Assembly (NCBI GenBank): GCA_014871385.1
Contig: CM026427.1
Span: 13,268,430-13,332,429 of the forward strand
DNA length: 64,000 nt
Source of the DNA: Ceratodon purpureus
Taxonomy: Eukaryota; Streptophyta; Bryopsida; Pseudoditrichales; Ditrichaceae
Direction: 5' to 3'
Shown here: positions 46,880 through 58,489 of the stretch, one piece after another
Position numbering within the stretch: the stretch's first letter is position 1
How the letters are laid out: every line of letters begins with the position of its first letter
Notes under the pieces: generated by a model
What the model was told of the DNA's origin: nothing
What the model saw: the letters and a program-made list of their open reading frames with translations, nothing else
Database searches by the model: none
Made by a program: the position numbers and the translations under genes

Positions 46880-48470
46880 ATTTTTGTGAAGTGTTGAGTT
46901 GGTGATAGGAAATGTCATGTTGGTCATAGCATTCTTCTGGGGTGAAAGGGTGAAAGTATCACAGCTATTGGTTTTTTTGACGTTTGTGGACTTGTGGACT
47001 TTGTTGTTATGTATTGAAGAAATGGTTTGAGTGTTGTGAAGAAAATGTAGTCAATTTTGGAGTATGGCATAAAGATGGTTTATTGGAATTTAGAGGAGAA
47101 CTAGTTGTGTGTAGGAATTGAGAAAGTTTCCATGAAGAGGTTGTTACTATGTATTTTAACATTCATCCATATTTAGATAGAAGATATTACACATCTATGG
47201 ATTTGAATCATTTTCATCTATATTTGGTAATTCCATTCAAAAATTATTTTAGTTTAATTCTTTTGTATATAACTTAATGGTTTCCAAGCGTGTTTCACAC
47301 AATTTGTTTGGGTGCAATTTGGCAATATTTTGCTTCAAAAATGCTATAATGTAGGCAACAAATAAAACATGTTGAAAAGTTTTCATATAGATTGAGCACA
47401 AAAATGCATAATTTTATTCGCAAGAAGAAAGTTATTATGACAACATTGAAATGGAAAGATAATAGATTATTTCATCATAGTTCTTCTTTTGTGCGTATTC
47501 CAATGTAAAGTCATGTAAAGTAGAAGTAAAATTCATTTATAAGAATTTAGTCATTGTACACATAAGTGGTTAAATTTGGTTTAATCACAAAATATTGAAA
47601 CCTTCTTGTCACACCAAATAGAACGCCTCTTCAATGTTTTATTTTATTTTTATCACTAAACATATTGCTTATAGTCAACCTCCTATCTCATCATTAAACA
47701 GGTAGCTAGTAGTTTATAACATCTTTTGACACTAAATTGGTTGCCAATTGTCAATCTACTTCTTTAAAATTAAAAAAATTGCCATCTATTGATTCTTTCC
47801 TATGAGATTTGGAATTTTATAGGTCTCATTTCATACATAAGAAAATTTGATGAATTTTGCTTCTTTATTTGATATTGAAATTGTTGCTAATTTTTTGTTT
47901 TTTTTTTGTTGAATATATATAGAAGTTGCTAAATTTTGAGCCTTCATTTGTTCTTTGGACTAAATAGCTTAAGTGCATTTTTTTAATAATTAGTTGTCAT
48001 TTCATAATATTTTTTATGTATGTGGGAAGATAGTTTTTCTTTGTTGCCAAAATCATTTCAATTTAAAAAATAATTGATTAGCATAAATAGCTCCAAGAAT
48101 TTCTAATTTAAAACTTTTTCATATTTAGTTTAAATACTAGTCATTTTTTATTTTTTTATTGTAAAATTGAATATGTGAATTTGTATTTTCAATAATAAAA
48201 AAGTGACTTCAAAAAGAATTACAAGGATTGATTTATTTTTTTTCAAAAATTTATTCAACATGGGGCTAGTTTGGAATTGCTATGTGGATGGGTAAAGCCA
48301 CAAAGGATCCACGATTGAGACATGCCTAACTAAGGCCAAACATTTGTATATTGGTATGCCCTATATAGCCATACACCAGATTCTATTACAAAATATGACA
48401 ATTCGACTAAACAACCAACATTTTTGTAAAATAAAGATGAAATTACAACAAATGAAGTGTCCATTGACAT
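46880..48470. other. Very AT-rich intergenic DNA
   Basis: Homopolymer-rich sequence with no supported coding frame. It marks the start of the transposon island that fills the rest of the window. Confidence 0.55.
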
Positions 48471-48643
48471 AAATTGTATAGTGACATTAGAGCATTTCCA
48501 AAAGGACGTGCCAACGGCTGTCTCAAACATCCATGTTCTTTTTCCTACTCCATCAGAGTGGCGCCAACAAACTGGAAGAAAGCGACTACTTTAAAGACGA
48601 ACAGAGACATTGCAAATTGCTCCTCTTTTGCGTGGCTCTCTAT

Positions 48644-48662
48644 CCCCCCCCCCCCCCCCCCC
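48644..48662. repeat. Poly-C run (19 C)
   Basis: An uninterrupted run of 19 C residues. Such runs are length-unstable and often miscalled; on the minus strand it could form G-quadruplex. Confidence 0.9.
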
Positions 48663-48669
48663 AAAATCT

Positions 48670-49820
48670 ACTCCAGCTCTCACGGGTTGCTTGACTCACT
48701 GGAAAATCTCTTAATGAGGCAACAATTATGGTAGGACGTAGCCGTGGTAGGGGTCGGTAGTAAAGAAGGGAAAGAGGGGGAAAATTTTGTTCCAGAGGAG
48801 GAGAGACGATTGTGTTGTGTTGTTTTGCATGTGTTGCAAGATCCCATAGTAGGGAATGGTCAATGTGATGTTGGATTTTGAATACATATATACAAGCATT
48901 ACGATAAGAATAAGCCGTGTAGATTTAGACCATCACAAAGTTTAGAGTCAAGGTGAAGTCTTATTAAGTATGACGTTAGCAAATTTGCAAGAGTATATCA
49001 ATAGATTGTTGGCTTAAATCAAGTAGGAAAAACCTTAGAAGACATTTTGAGAGACTCGTTGGAGATCTATAGACAGAAATCCTCCAAAAGAACAAATTTG
49101 TATAGTTGCATTATTGGTAATTGGTGAAAAACGTGCATAGGTGGGATCAAGGGCTCACACACACACATGTCTGCATAGCCCCTTTGAATTGGCCATTTCT
49201 TTGGTTTGAGGTGCAATCCAAATTAATGCAGATGGACACTAGAACGCTACCACTATACAAAATTCCTCCTACATGTGGTAGCGCAAGCTTTAATGGAGGT
49301 TGCCAACCCGAAGGATATTGATTTGCAAAAGAAGATGGGAAGCATTTGAAGTGGACGAGGCTGCACAAGATTGGATAGCAGCTGCAAACGAGAGGATGTT
49401 AGCAGCAACCGAGAGAAAGGCAATTGGTTTTGAGGACCACGATCTACTAATGTTGTTCAGTATTCACGTGTTCACACACCTAGATTACCTCAGCTAATGC
49501 TTAAAAATACTCAAATTTGGAGTGCCTTGGAACTTAGAAAATGGAGAAAAAAATTACAAGAAGAAGTAGAGCATGACCAAGCCAAGGCATATCTTAGGAC
49601 AAAAGTGGCATCTATACAAGAGTGACATGTCAACTTCAACAAAGTGGAGTACGAGGACAAGCAGTCATCACAACTCCAGCACTCACAACCATGTGATCCT
49701 AAGCTTCCTTTTGACATATGCATCCACTCCCATGACCACCCTTGTGGCCGCTCCATCAATGGTGAAGACCATCAGCGCCTTCACAATAGAGTCCAATTTG
49801 TCAACGTAGTGGTGACGACT
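48670..49820. other. Unresolved region before the second TTAA-flanked element
   Basis: Plus-strand frames at 49300-49497 (EAFEVDEAAQDWIAAANERM...) and 49573-50000 look more coding-like than the surroundings but match no family I recognise. They could be remnants of an element-associated protein. Confidence 0.3.
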
Positions 49821-49830
49821 ATGATATTAA

Positions 49831-50757
49831 CCCCTAAAGGTCCAGGAAACTTGATTTGGGTTTTTGCTATTTTGGGCAGCTTAGTTGAAGGGTTAAAAGT
49901 AATATTTTTGGCTAAGATTTTTACTGGATGCTTCCTTTACCTCAAGGTGTACGTGGTAAAATTTTCAAAGCCAAATTCCAAGTTTAGAACCTTCATCTAG
50001 AAATTTTAGGTTTCAAGTCGAAATAGGGCAGTTTAAAATTAAGTTTTTTTTCAATTTTTTTTTTTTATAAATATGTTCATAACCAATACATTACTCAAAA
50101 TCCAAAGTGACCCAAGCCAAAAAGTTTGCCAATTTTACAAGGGCGGCCTCCAAAACTTATATGAATAAGCTTCAAAGTTTTCTGTAATTTTACATTTTTT
50201 CTTTTCAAAAATTGTCAAAATTTGAGATTTAGGAATTTTTCAAAAAAAAATTTCCCAAAATTTACAAACTCATAGATTTAACTTTTCACCATTCACTTTT
50301 TTTCCAAACCAATTTTTTTTATATTATGTAAGTTTTACCATATTGACGATTTTGTACCTACTTTTGGAAAATAATTTGCATGAAGGCCAAAAAATCAAAA
50401 AAATTCTTCAAAATTTTGCATGGACGTGCCCAACTTAGTTACCTACATGGAAAAAAATATGAGCAAAATGTTTAGGGTAACAATCATCAAGTCTCTCTTG
50501 GCACCATTTAGACTATGCCTTTCAAGGAAAGCCAAAAAAAAAAACAGTAAACTTTGGATGTTATAATCTCACAAATGGTAAAGATCCAACAGTTGAAATT
50601 TGACAGGGTGTTAGTGCAAGTAGTTAGGTTGAAGATCTTACGGTTGAAAATACCAGAAATGAAACTTTTATTGGAAACATACATCAATTTCCATACGGTG
50701 GTCAAAATCTGCAGTTTTCGGTTTTGGAAGTACCAAAACACCTTGGACCTTTAGGGG
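49831..50757. mobile_element. piggyBac-like non-autonomous element, copy B, 927 bp
   Basis: TTAA flanks (49827-49830 and 50758-50761) and perfect inverted ends CCCCTAAAGGTCC. Its reverse complement aligns with copy A at 31245-32176 from end to end, with clear substitutions and small length changes, so the two are old but related insertions. It has no transposase frame. Confidence 0.75.
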
Positions 50758-51384
50758 TTAACGAGCGTGGCCAACCAACTTTTAGTGATGATTTTGAAGA
50801 GGATGACGAGCAAGACCAAAAGATGATGGGGATCCCGACAAGAAAATTGTAAGCTAGGTGATGCCAACAATTTTGCCAAAAAAATGCCCAACATATCCAG
50901 AATTCATAGTAAGAAGATTGGAGCAAGAGCCAATTAGAGCTCCAATACACGCCAAGATTGACCATGTTTTCAAGCATGTGGAGTAGGTTGCCACCACCTC
51001 GCCATCATCCACACGCTTCGTAGGCACCAAATACTAATTTTTAGCAAGTTCCAAGTGTTTAAGGTGGCCGAGAAATCAATCGAAGTCTCACCACTCCATT
51101 CGCACAATTTTTTCCATCCTCTCAAAACACAATTAGCAGTAATAGAGGAAGTCATAAAATGAGCACCATGTACCATCACTTTTTTTTCAAAAAGGAAAAA
51201 ATGAGCACAATAAGAAAAACCTTGCTTAGTCTTGTAATATTATATTGCCAAACCTTGGCTTTTAGTAAAAAACTCTAGCATTTGAATCATATGTTTGAAT
51301 TCCATGAGATATATAACAATTAAAAAATGAACCCTAAAATTGATTCATAAATTTTGCAGTGAATGAAATTTACTTAAATGTGCT

Positions 51385-51616
51385 CAAAATAGATAATTAG
51401 ACACCACATAGTTTTTTCATTTTGTTTGAGGTTTCAAAGTTAAAACAATCCAAAAGTTCTTAAAAAATTGTAATGAATGCAAAAGTGTTCAATGCTTACA
51501 AAAATTTACTGGAATGTGTCTTCTTTAGTATTAAAACTCTATATAAAACCTCATAAATTTGTGTTCTACGTATGAGAGTTGAGGAAAATTTAGCGGGTTG
51601 TGACTAATGTGACAAA
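51385..51616. repeat. Tandem-repeat unit, left part (target of the MULE)
   Basis: This sequence continues at 55932-56040 on the far side of the 4.3-kb element and is repeated as a whole at about 56062-56345. It ends in the left arm of a hairpin, TTGTGACTAATGTGA. Confidence 0.65.
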
Positions 51617-52636
51617 CAGCGACGCTATCTTGTGAGCGGTGAGCAGTGAGCGGTGAGCGGTGAGCACAAAATTTCAGTTTTTTTCAAAAAAAAGTTTGAG
51701 TTTTTTTTACAAAAATGAAATCTTTTCACCCAATTCTATAAAAAACCATAATCTTAAAACTCTTTCTTCGAAGACATGATTAAATAATAAATGACACCTA
51801 TTACCGTGGAAGGTTAATAAATTTGACTATTTTTTAAAAAAATCCCAAAAAAGGAAAAACGAAAAAAATTGCTAAATTTATTTCAAAAGAAGAAATGGGA
51901 TAAAAACCAAAACTAGGTGGGAAAAAAACTCTTATGCAAGGCCTTCTTGGATTCACAAAGAGAGTATTCTTTTATATCCACTTTTGAAAATAAAATTCCA
52001 CAAAGATATAACATTGAAAGGTGGATCCGACAATTGATTACATGTGGTTTTAAAATTACAATTTTTGTTTTTAATATACCTATTTATGATTTACTATAGA
52101 ATACTATATAATTGAAGGGGCTTAGTAGATATGATCTTCATTTATAGAAGGTAAGTTCAAATACATACTAAGCATAAATTTAAATTAAATCCGTTAGGAG
52201 AAAATATGAGTCACAATGTAAAAACTTCTATAGCAATTGCAATTAGTTCCAAAGAAACATCTAAAGGAATCTATCAAGTGTAGTAAGTTCTAAAAACGCA
52301 TAACTTTGTTGAAACCAAGTCGATGAAAGTATCCACTTTGTAATCCATCTTTTAGAGATATAAAAAAATCTAGTAAACGTGTTTGCAGTACTTTTCTTGT
52401 CCTATCTTTCCAAGGATTTATAATATCATCTTCATGAAATTTTAGAATGTACATTGCGGTTCATTGATGATAGTAATGGAGTACACCTTCCCCTTTCCAC
52501 CATCTATAGAAATAACATATCTATAACTACAACATGGTATGAATTTTAAAATTATCATACAAAAATTGTTTAAACCCCTAAAGAAAGATTTCTAAAAACA
52601 TGTGACAACTATTATTTCCCAAAACAAATGATCTTG

Positions 52637-54482
52637 TAATTTTCCATAAAAACTATCAAATAATACTCAAAATTAAACCACTTGATGAAACTCTTGAATC
52701 TCAAAGACCCAAAAAGGATGTGTCTTTCCAATGAAAAGTACATTCAAAGCATACAAAGTGACGTAGGAATCCAAAAGAGGTTTAACAATCACATGTTTAT
52801 TGAATTTTGAGTTAAGTAAAAATAGGCATCCGACTTGAAAGGGATTAAAACGCATAAAAGTTCTTGAAAGTTAGAAAAGATAAATGTAGCCTTCACACCT
52901 CAAAGGGATCCATAATGTATTAGCTTTAAAAATTATTCAACAAAAAAGGTATTTTAACTATGTTGATATTCTGACAATGCTGTTTTGAATTCTTCAAATT
53001 GGCACTACACATGGAGATTTTCTCCAAATATTTGATGTAATACATCGTTGGAAAGCCCTCAACAAGAGCTTTCCAAAAAGCCATATTTCCAAGAAAAACA
53101 TACAACAAGCCATATTTCCAAGAAAAAAAAAATCTCGTCATTTTCCATGCGAATTGTCAAAAAAAGCGTCAAAATCCCACCCACCTTAGGGTGCTCTCGG
53201 ATCCGAGAGGAGAATCTTTGGTCCAAATATTTGCCCACTTTTTATGCTCTACCATGAAAATATTATAGTATAACTCCAGTATAAATTTCTCAACTATGCT
53301 GATATTCTGACAATGCTGATTTGAATTCTTCAAATTGGCACTACACATGGAGATTTTCTCCAAATATTTGATGTAATACATCGTTGGAAAGCCCTCGAGA
53401 AGAGCTTTCCAAAAACATACAACAAGCTATATTTCGAAGAAAAAAAAAATCTCGTCATTTTCCATGCGAATTGTCAAAAAAAGTGAATGCAAGAGGCACC
53501 CCCAATCCATCTCTCGGATCCGAGAGGTGCCCCCAAGCTTCGACTTTCACTCGCTTTTTTGCTCCATGTGAGCTCCAGCTCAATGTTGGATGCTCAGATT
53601 CTCTGCTTTTTCAGTTTAAAGTGAAGGCAAAAAGCATCTGGAGAATATATGACAGAATAATCTATCATATATTCTCCTCTCGGATCCGAGAGGAGAATCT
53701 TACATATATTCTGTTTTTGAACTTCAAACTGTGAGTAAAAATTGTAACCACGCACTCAAAAAAGCAAAAGAAAATACTTGGCCAAGGCACCTCTCGGATC
53801 CGAGGGATGGTTCGGAGATGCTTTCTGCCTTCACTTTAAACTGAAAAAGCAGAGAATCTGAGCATCCAACATTGAGCTGGAGCTTACATGGAGCAAAAAA
53901 GCGAGTGAAAGTCGAAGCTTGGGGGCACCTCTCGGATCCGAGAGATGGATTGAGGGTGCCTCTTGCATTCACTTTTTTTGACAATTCGCATGGAAAATGA
54001 CGAGATTTTTTTTTTCTTGGAAATATGGCTTGTTGTATGTTTTTGGAAAGCTCTTGTTGAGGGCTTTCCAACGATGTATTACATCAAATATTTGGAGAAA
54101 ATCTCCATGTGTAGTGCCAATTTGAAGAATTCAAAACAGCATTGTCAGAATATCAACATAGTTAAAATACCTTTTTTGTTGAATAATTTTTAAAGCTAAT
54201 ACATTATGGATCCCTTTGAAGTGTGAAGGCTACATTTATCTTTTCTAACTTTCAAGAACTTTTATGCGTTTTAATCCCTTTCAAGTCGGATGCCTATTTT
54301 TACTTAACTCAAAATTCAATAAACATGTGATTGTTAAACCTCTTTTGGATTCCTACGTCACTTTGTATGCTTTGAATGTACTTTTCATTGGAAAGACACA
54401 TCCTTTTTGGGTCTTTGAGATTCAAGAGTTTCATCAAGTGGTTTAATTTTGAGTATTATTTGATAGTTTTTATGGAAAATTA
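52637..54482. repeat. Large inverted repeat (foldback) with unequal arms
   Basis: The left arm (52637 to about 53641) and right arm (about 53816-54482) are near-identical inverted copies. Each carries the same 60-codon frame, at 52673-52855 minus and 54264-54446 plus, with identical predicted protein. The left arm is longer because a segment near 52957-53160 is repeated at about 53287-53480. About 175 bp separates the arms. Near-identity suggests a recent origin or ongoing gene conversion. Confidence 0.88.
53194..53944. repeat. Five copies of palindrome CTCTCGGATCCGAGAG
   Basis: The 16-bp perfect palindrome occurs at 53194, 53511, 53677 and 53929, and in a shortened form at 53791. The copy at 53671-53698 is extended to a perfect 28-bp palindrome. 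All lie in or beside the centre of the foldback. Confidence 0.9.
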
Positions 54483-54641
54483 AGCAAACACATGTTTTAT
54501 TGTTAAAACTCAAGTGCTCGAGTTGAGGTGTGCGTTTGCTTGTTCGACTTTGCTACTTGTAAGGAACAGGTAGCGCTTTCTGTTTTTTTGTTTAAACCCC
54601 TTTTGTGGAGTATCGAACTGGTTCCTTCAGATCGGAGATGA

Positions 54642-55799
54642 GAATCTTCTTATGATTCTTATAATGTCAAAGATGACGTTTGTAAGGTAGTTGGATTTGA
54701 GGTTATTTGTGTTGGAGAGCCTTTTCGGAGTTCTCATATCTTGAGTGATTATAAGACAGTCTTTACCATTGGGCCTGTACGATCTTTGAATAATCAGCTA
54801 AGAGCTTTGCATGTGTTAGGGTATATTTTCTACTGTGTATATGCATTTTCACTTTTAAATTGTTTTTTGTCCAGTCTCCCTTATATTGTTAATGCATGGT
54901 TTTTTTTTATTGTACTTCTACTTTTACAAGATTATATGATATGATATAAAGTTATTCTAAGATGATGCTTGACTTGTTTGCATATCATCCGTCAATTTGA
55001 CATTTTTCAGCCGAAGCGTGAAATGACCTCTGAAAAATTGTAGCTTTTCGCAACTGCCAAGGTTTTTGCCAAGTACAAAGAGAGATGGCTAAAGTGGTGG
55101 AACATGAGCAAAGAGAGTCGCTTGGAGTATAACCGTCCTCCATCACCAACTTCTGATTCAGTTCTCCGGGTTTGGATTGATCAAGTTGCCTTTTGGGCTG
55201 GGGTATGTATTCAAATCTTTTGGCTGAAATTGTTGAATTCATTCCATGTCTTCTACCGGTAAGAGAAACAATATATTTGTTTAAAGTAAAATATGTACTT
55301 ATAGAAATTGTCATTGTTTGTTACCGCAGTTAGAGGAGGAGGCTCTCAATTATTATGCCAAGATTGTAGAGGAAGACATTATACTGTTGAAGACACATGA
55401 TTTACCAAATCCTGTAGAGTGCATTGGCTCTTAGATTGAGGCTCATTCCATCACTTTGTGGGGGAAAGCCTTTAGGAATTTTTTCCTAAGGCTAGTACTT
55501 TTACCAAGGAGCCATTTCTCAACCAGGCTGGTGTTGAGAATGCTATGAAGCAGGCTATCTTGAGGTATTTCTGGAGGGAGTTGGTTGTCAAGGGTGCATT
55601 TGACAAGAACGATATTCCACAGCGGTTTAAGAAGTGAGTGGATGTCTCTAGCAGTAATGTATTTTTACAGATTATTAGAGAAAGCATTTTGGAGCTCCTC
55701 ACCTCCATTGGATATGAATCGGGTGTAAATTTCTACATTGATCAATTTAGAAGCCATTATCTTTTGAAAAAAACCTTTAACCACCTTCCACGGCCATAG
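54642..55799 (+). pseudogene. Captured multi-exon gene fragment of unknown family
   Basis: Exon-like frames: about 54642-54820 (DDVCKVVGFEVICVGEPF...), 55011-55202 (KVFAKYKERWLKWWNMSKE..., ending at GGG/GT), and from 55330 after CCGCAG, in phase 0 with the previous one (LEEEALNYYAKIVEED...). The last runs to about 55799 with a TAG at 55432, a one-base shift near 55487 and a TGA at about 55637 in an otherwise coherent protein (for example FTKEPFLNQAGVENAMKQAI). A TAG also occurs early in the second exon. It is a decayed copy of a spliced gene, carried between the foldback and the right end of the Mutator-like element. I do not recognise the parent gene. Confidence 0.55.
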
Positions 55800-55931
55800 G
55801 TCCCATATATGCCATGTCATGCAAAATCATCTCAAAATATTCAAATAATAGTCAAAAATTTAAAAATTTAGTGCTCACCGCTCACCGCTCACTGCTCACC
55901 GCTCACAAGATAGCATTCCTGATGTGACAAA

Positions 55932-56345
55932 TGCCCTTTTAGGCATTAGTTACATTCATCACAATTTACTAAATCTTCCCTAACTATCACATTTTAACTC
56001 AAAAATCACCCAACGCACTATTAATCTTCTAATAGTATTACATAGATATATTAACATAAATAATTGGATACCACACAACCTTTTTTATTTTTTAAGGAGT
56101 TGAGAGCTGATACAATCCAAAAATTATAAAACATTGCAAAAGTGTCCAATGCTCTCAAAAATTTAGTGTAACATGTCTTACATGGTATAGAAACTCTACA
56201 AAAAATCAAAGAAAGTAAAGGCTATAAATATAAGAGTTAACAAATATTTAGTAGGTTGTGACTAATGTGATTAATACCCTTTTAGACATTAGTCACAATA
56301 GTTACAATCTACAAAATCTTCCCTAACTCTCACATGTTGACTCAA
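55932..56345. repeat. Tandem repeat units with hairpins right of the MULE
   Basis: The remainder of the unit interrupted by the MULE is followed by a second diverged unit. The second unit has an intact hairpin, TTGTGACTAATGT pairing with ACATTAGTCACAA around a 16-nt loop (about 56257-56301). Confidence 0.65.
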
Positions 56346-57250
56346 AAAAACATGATGATTTAGTATCCACAATATCAATATCTCTTGTGATATTTGATGG
56401 TGTTAAAATGAAAATCTACTTTTAGATAAGCAAATGTTTATTATGAAGGGTTCTTTTAGAAACAAAAGTAAAAATACAGCTAGAAATTCATAATGTGAAT
56501 ATTATAAAAACATTAAATGTGGATATTCATTAAATGTAGGGATTAATGCTACAAGTAATGTTGTTTATGCTTGTATATATATTGTCCAACAAATTTAAAG
56601 TCCAACAAATTTTTCTCAATTACATTTTAGTGAGAATTCTTTTATTAAGCCTCATGTTGATTCTTTGGATATGGAATCCTCTATCATAACATGGTTCAGA
56701 TATCAAAATCTCTTGAAAGGATAATTTTCCCTTCATCAATATTTGTTTTTATTCTAAATTAACAATGGACCTAATTTGTTTGTGAAAAATAAAAAATATG
56801 TCCATGGGATCCTATATTTTGATACAAGAGATAATCCAATAGAAAATTATACATTAGGACTTCCTCTTACAAACAAAAATTGGTTTAAAACTAAAGTAAA
56901 GCATCAATTGACAACTCAAACGGATAGGCCTATTGGAACGTTAGATCTATGAGATAGTTATGGGGAAAATACTTTAAAGAAATGTTTATAGTACATTAAA
57001 GAAATAGATAGTGTGTCTTGTGTTTTTTTTTTATAATTTTTTTTTTATGATTTTTTTTTAATAATTTTTTTTTAATAAAAATCATGATAAATGAATATAA
57101 ACTTTTAGAATAGGTTGCAAAATTCAACATGTCATTTTTTATACCAATGGAAATAATGAAGGTATTTTTTGTTTTAAAAATAAATTAAAATAAATTAGGG
57201 TTATCTAAGCCATTATGAACTCATTTATGCAAAAATAATTCAAATAAATA
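56346..57250. other. AT-rich DNA with one coherent unrecognised frame
   Basis: An ATG-less frame at 56758-56952 on the plus strand reads coherently (KYVHGILYFDTRDNPIENYT, then LGLPLTNKNWFKTKVK) and ends with TGA. It resembles a fragment of a real protein, but I cannot name it. The rest is AT homopolymer-rich. Confidence 0.3.
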
Positions 57251-57299
57251 TTAAAGAGGTGATTGTTGGAATTTTCATATAACGCAAAACTTTTAGTAA

Positions 57300-58480
57300 A
57301 ATACAAAGTGATTTATAATTTTTTGAATATCTTTTCATCAATCATAAATATTTGTTTTAAAAATCTGGAGCCTTTTCAAAATATATGCACGCCAAGTGCA
57401 TACTAGAAGAATTTACATCATCATATTTTTCATCTAGAAGTGATAAATCATTATTCCCTTGTAAACGAAGGTTAGTCAAGACTCCATCAATCCTAAATAA
57501 CATCAATAGCTCTAGAAATGGAGACAAACAATTATCATCCAAAATTTTAAAAATAATAAACTTAGCATCTCCAATGCTATCTAGAAACTCTTCCGCACAT
57601 CCTTGTCATCAAAGCACGTGGATGGGGACATGGTTATAATTGAAGGATTTAATTTTAAATTAATCAAATAATTCTTTTTCAATTACAAATGTGCATAATT
57701 TTAGTACATTTTCAAAGCCAAAGATGACCAATCAAATCGCCTCTAAGACTATAATGTGTATCCTTGTTTTCAATCTCTTGAGTTTTTAGCATCAAGTCTT
57801 GGAATGTCAGGCCTCTATAAAATGCTAAAAGCCCTCTCAAATTTAAATCTTCCAAGTTTAGAGATTTTCCATAATCTAATATCATATTGTGCAATACAAC
57901 GCATGCAAATAGTATGACCATGATGGCGCTCATACTCCATTGTCTGCAAGGATTGGCAATGATTGCTAACCGCCCTTGCAAGATACCAAATGCTCCCTCT
58001 ATTTTTTTTCTTGTTGCTTCCAGCACCTTGACATAGTGCTTTCTCTTGACAAGTGCAAGGTTTGAATGAAACAAAATCATTGACATGGATTGATAAATCT
58101 TATTGGCAAGGAAATAGCAGTGGTCATAGAATTTACCATTGATCTCAAAACGTAGGCCAAGTCATTCACCATGTAACATATGTTGGACTAAAAATGACCT
58201 GTCCAAAACGTTGATGTCATTATTTAATTTAGTAATTCAAAAAAAAAGTACCATATGTGGAGCAATTGATTAGCTATGGTTTCTAAAATAATAAAGGAGT
58301 TGTTATTTTTATTGCTACAATCGCCTTGCCAAGCAACCGTACAATTTTTCCATATGTAATGCATATAATCAATTGATGCAAACATGCCTATAATACCTTG
58401 ATCAACATTGATGCGCAACTATTGCTTAAAAGCATCTTTTGTAGGCTCATTGCATCTAAAATGACGGCAAAAAACATCCA
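57300..58480 (-). mobile_element. Degraded PIF/Harbinger transposase, copy 2
   Basis: Minus-strand frames match the plant DDE_Tnp_4 nuclease. At 58224-58418 is GIIGMFASIDYMHYIWKNC with the first catalytic Asp. At 57712-58086 is RKKIEGAFGILQGRLAII with the catalytic Glu region, then NPCRQWS and ACVVLHNMILD. The two pieces lie in different frames with breaks, so the gene is dead. A downstream segment (about 57357-57640) is shared with copy 1 at 27.9-28.15 kb and may be part of the transcript tail or a second frame. Terminal repeats were not identified. Confidence 0.75.
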
Positions 58481-58489
58481 GACCTATGA

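Larger units (their letters stand above)
51617..55921. mobile_element. Mutator-like element, 4.3 kb, with gene fragment and foldback
   Basis: Both ends start CAG and share an inverted repeat of about 56 bp made of GCTATCTTGTGAGCGG followed by further GTGAGCG/GTGAGCA units. The first 7 bases differ slightly. Exact 10-bp direct repeats ATGTGACAAA abut both ends (51607-51616 and 55922-55931). Long inverted ends and a 9-11 bp duplication fit the Mutator superfamily. No transposase was recognised. The inside holds a 1.85-kb foldback (52637-54482) and a spliced-gene-like fragment (54642-55799). It is therefore a non-autonomous, Pack-MULE-like element. The exact duplication indicates a recent insertion. 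A hAT origin is less likely because the duplication exceeds 8 bp. Confidence 0.8.

Noticed and set aside
53194-53944. CRISPR-like array from the repeated 16-mer
   Set aside because: Spacing is irregular, the repeats are symmetrical palindromes within a transposon, and the DNA is eukaryotic.
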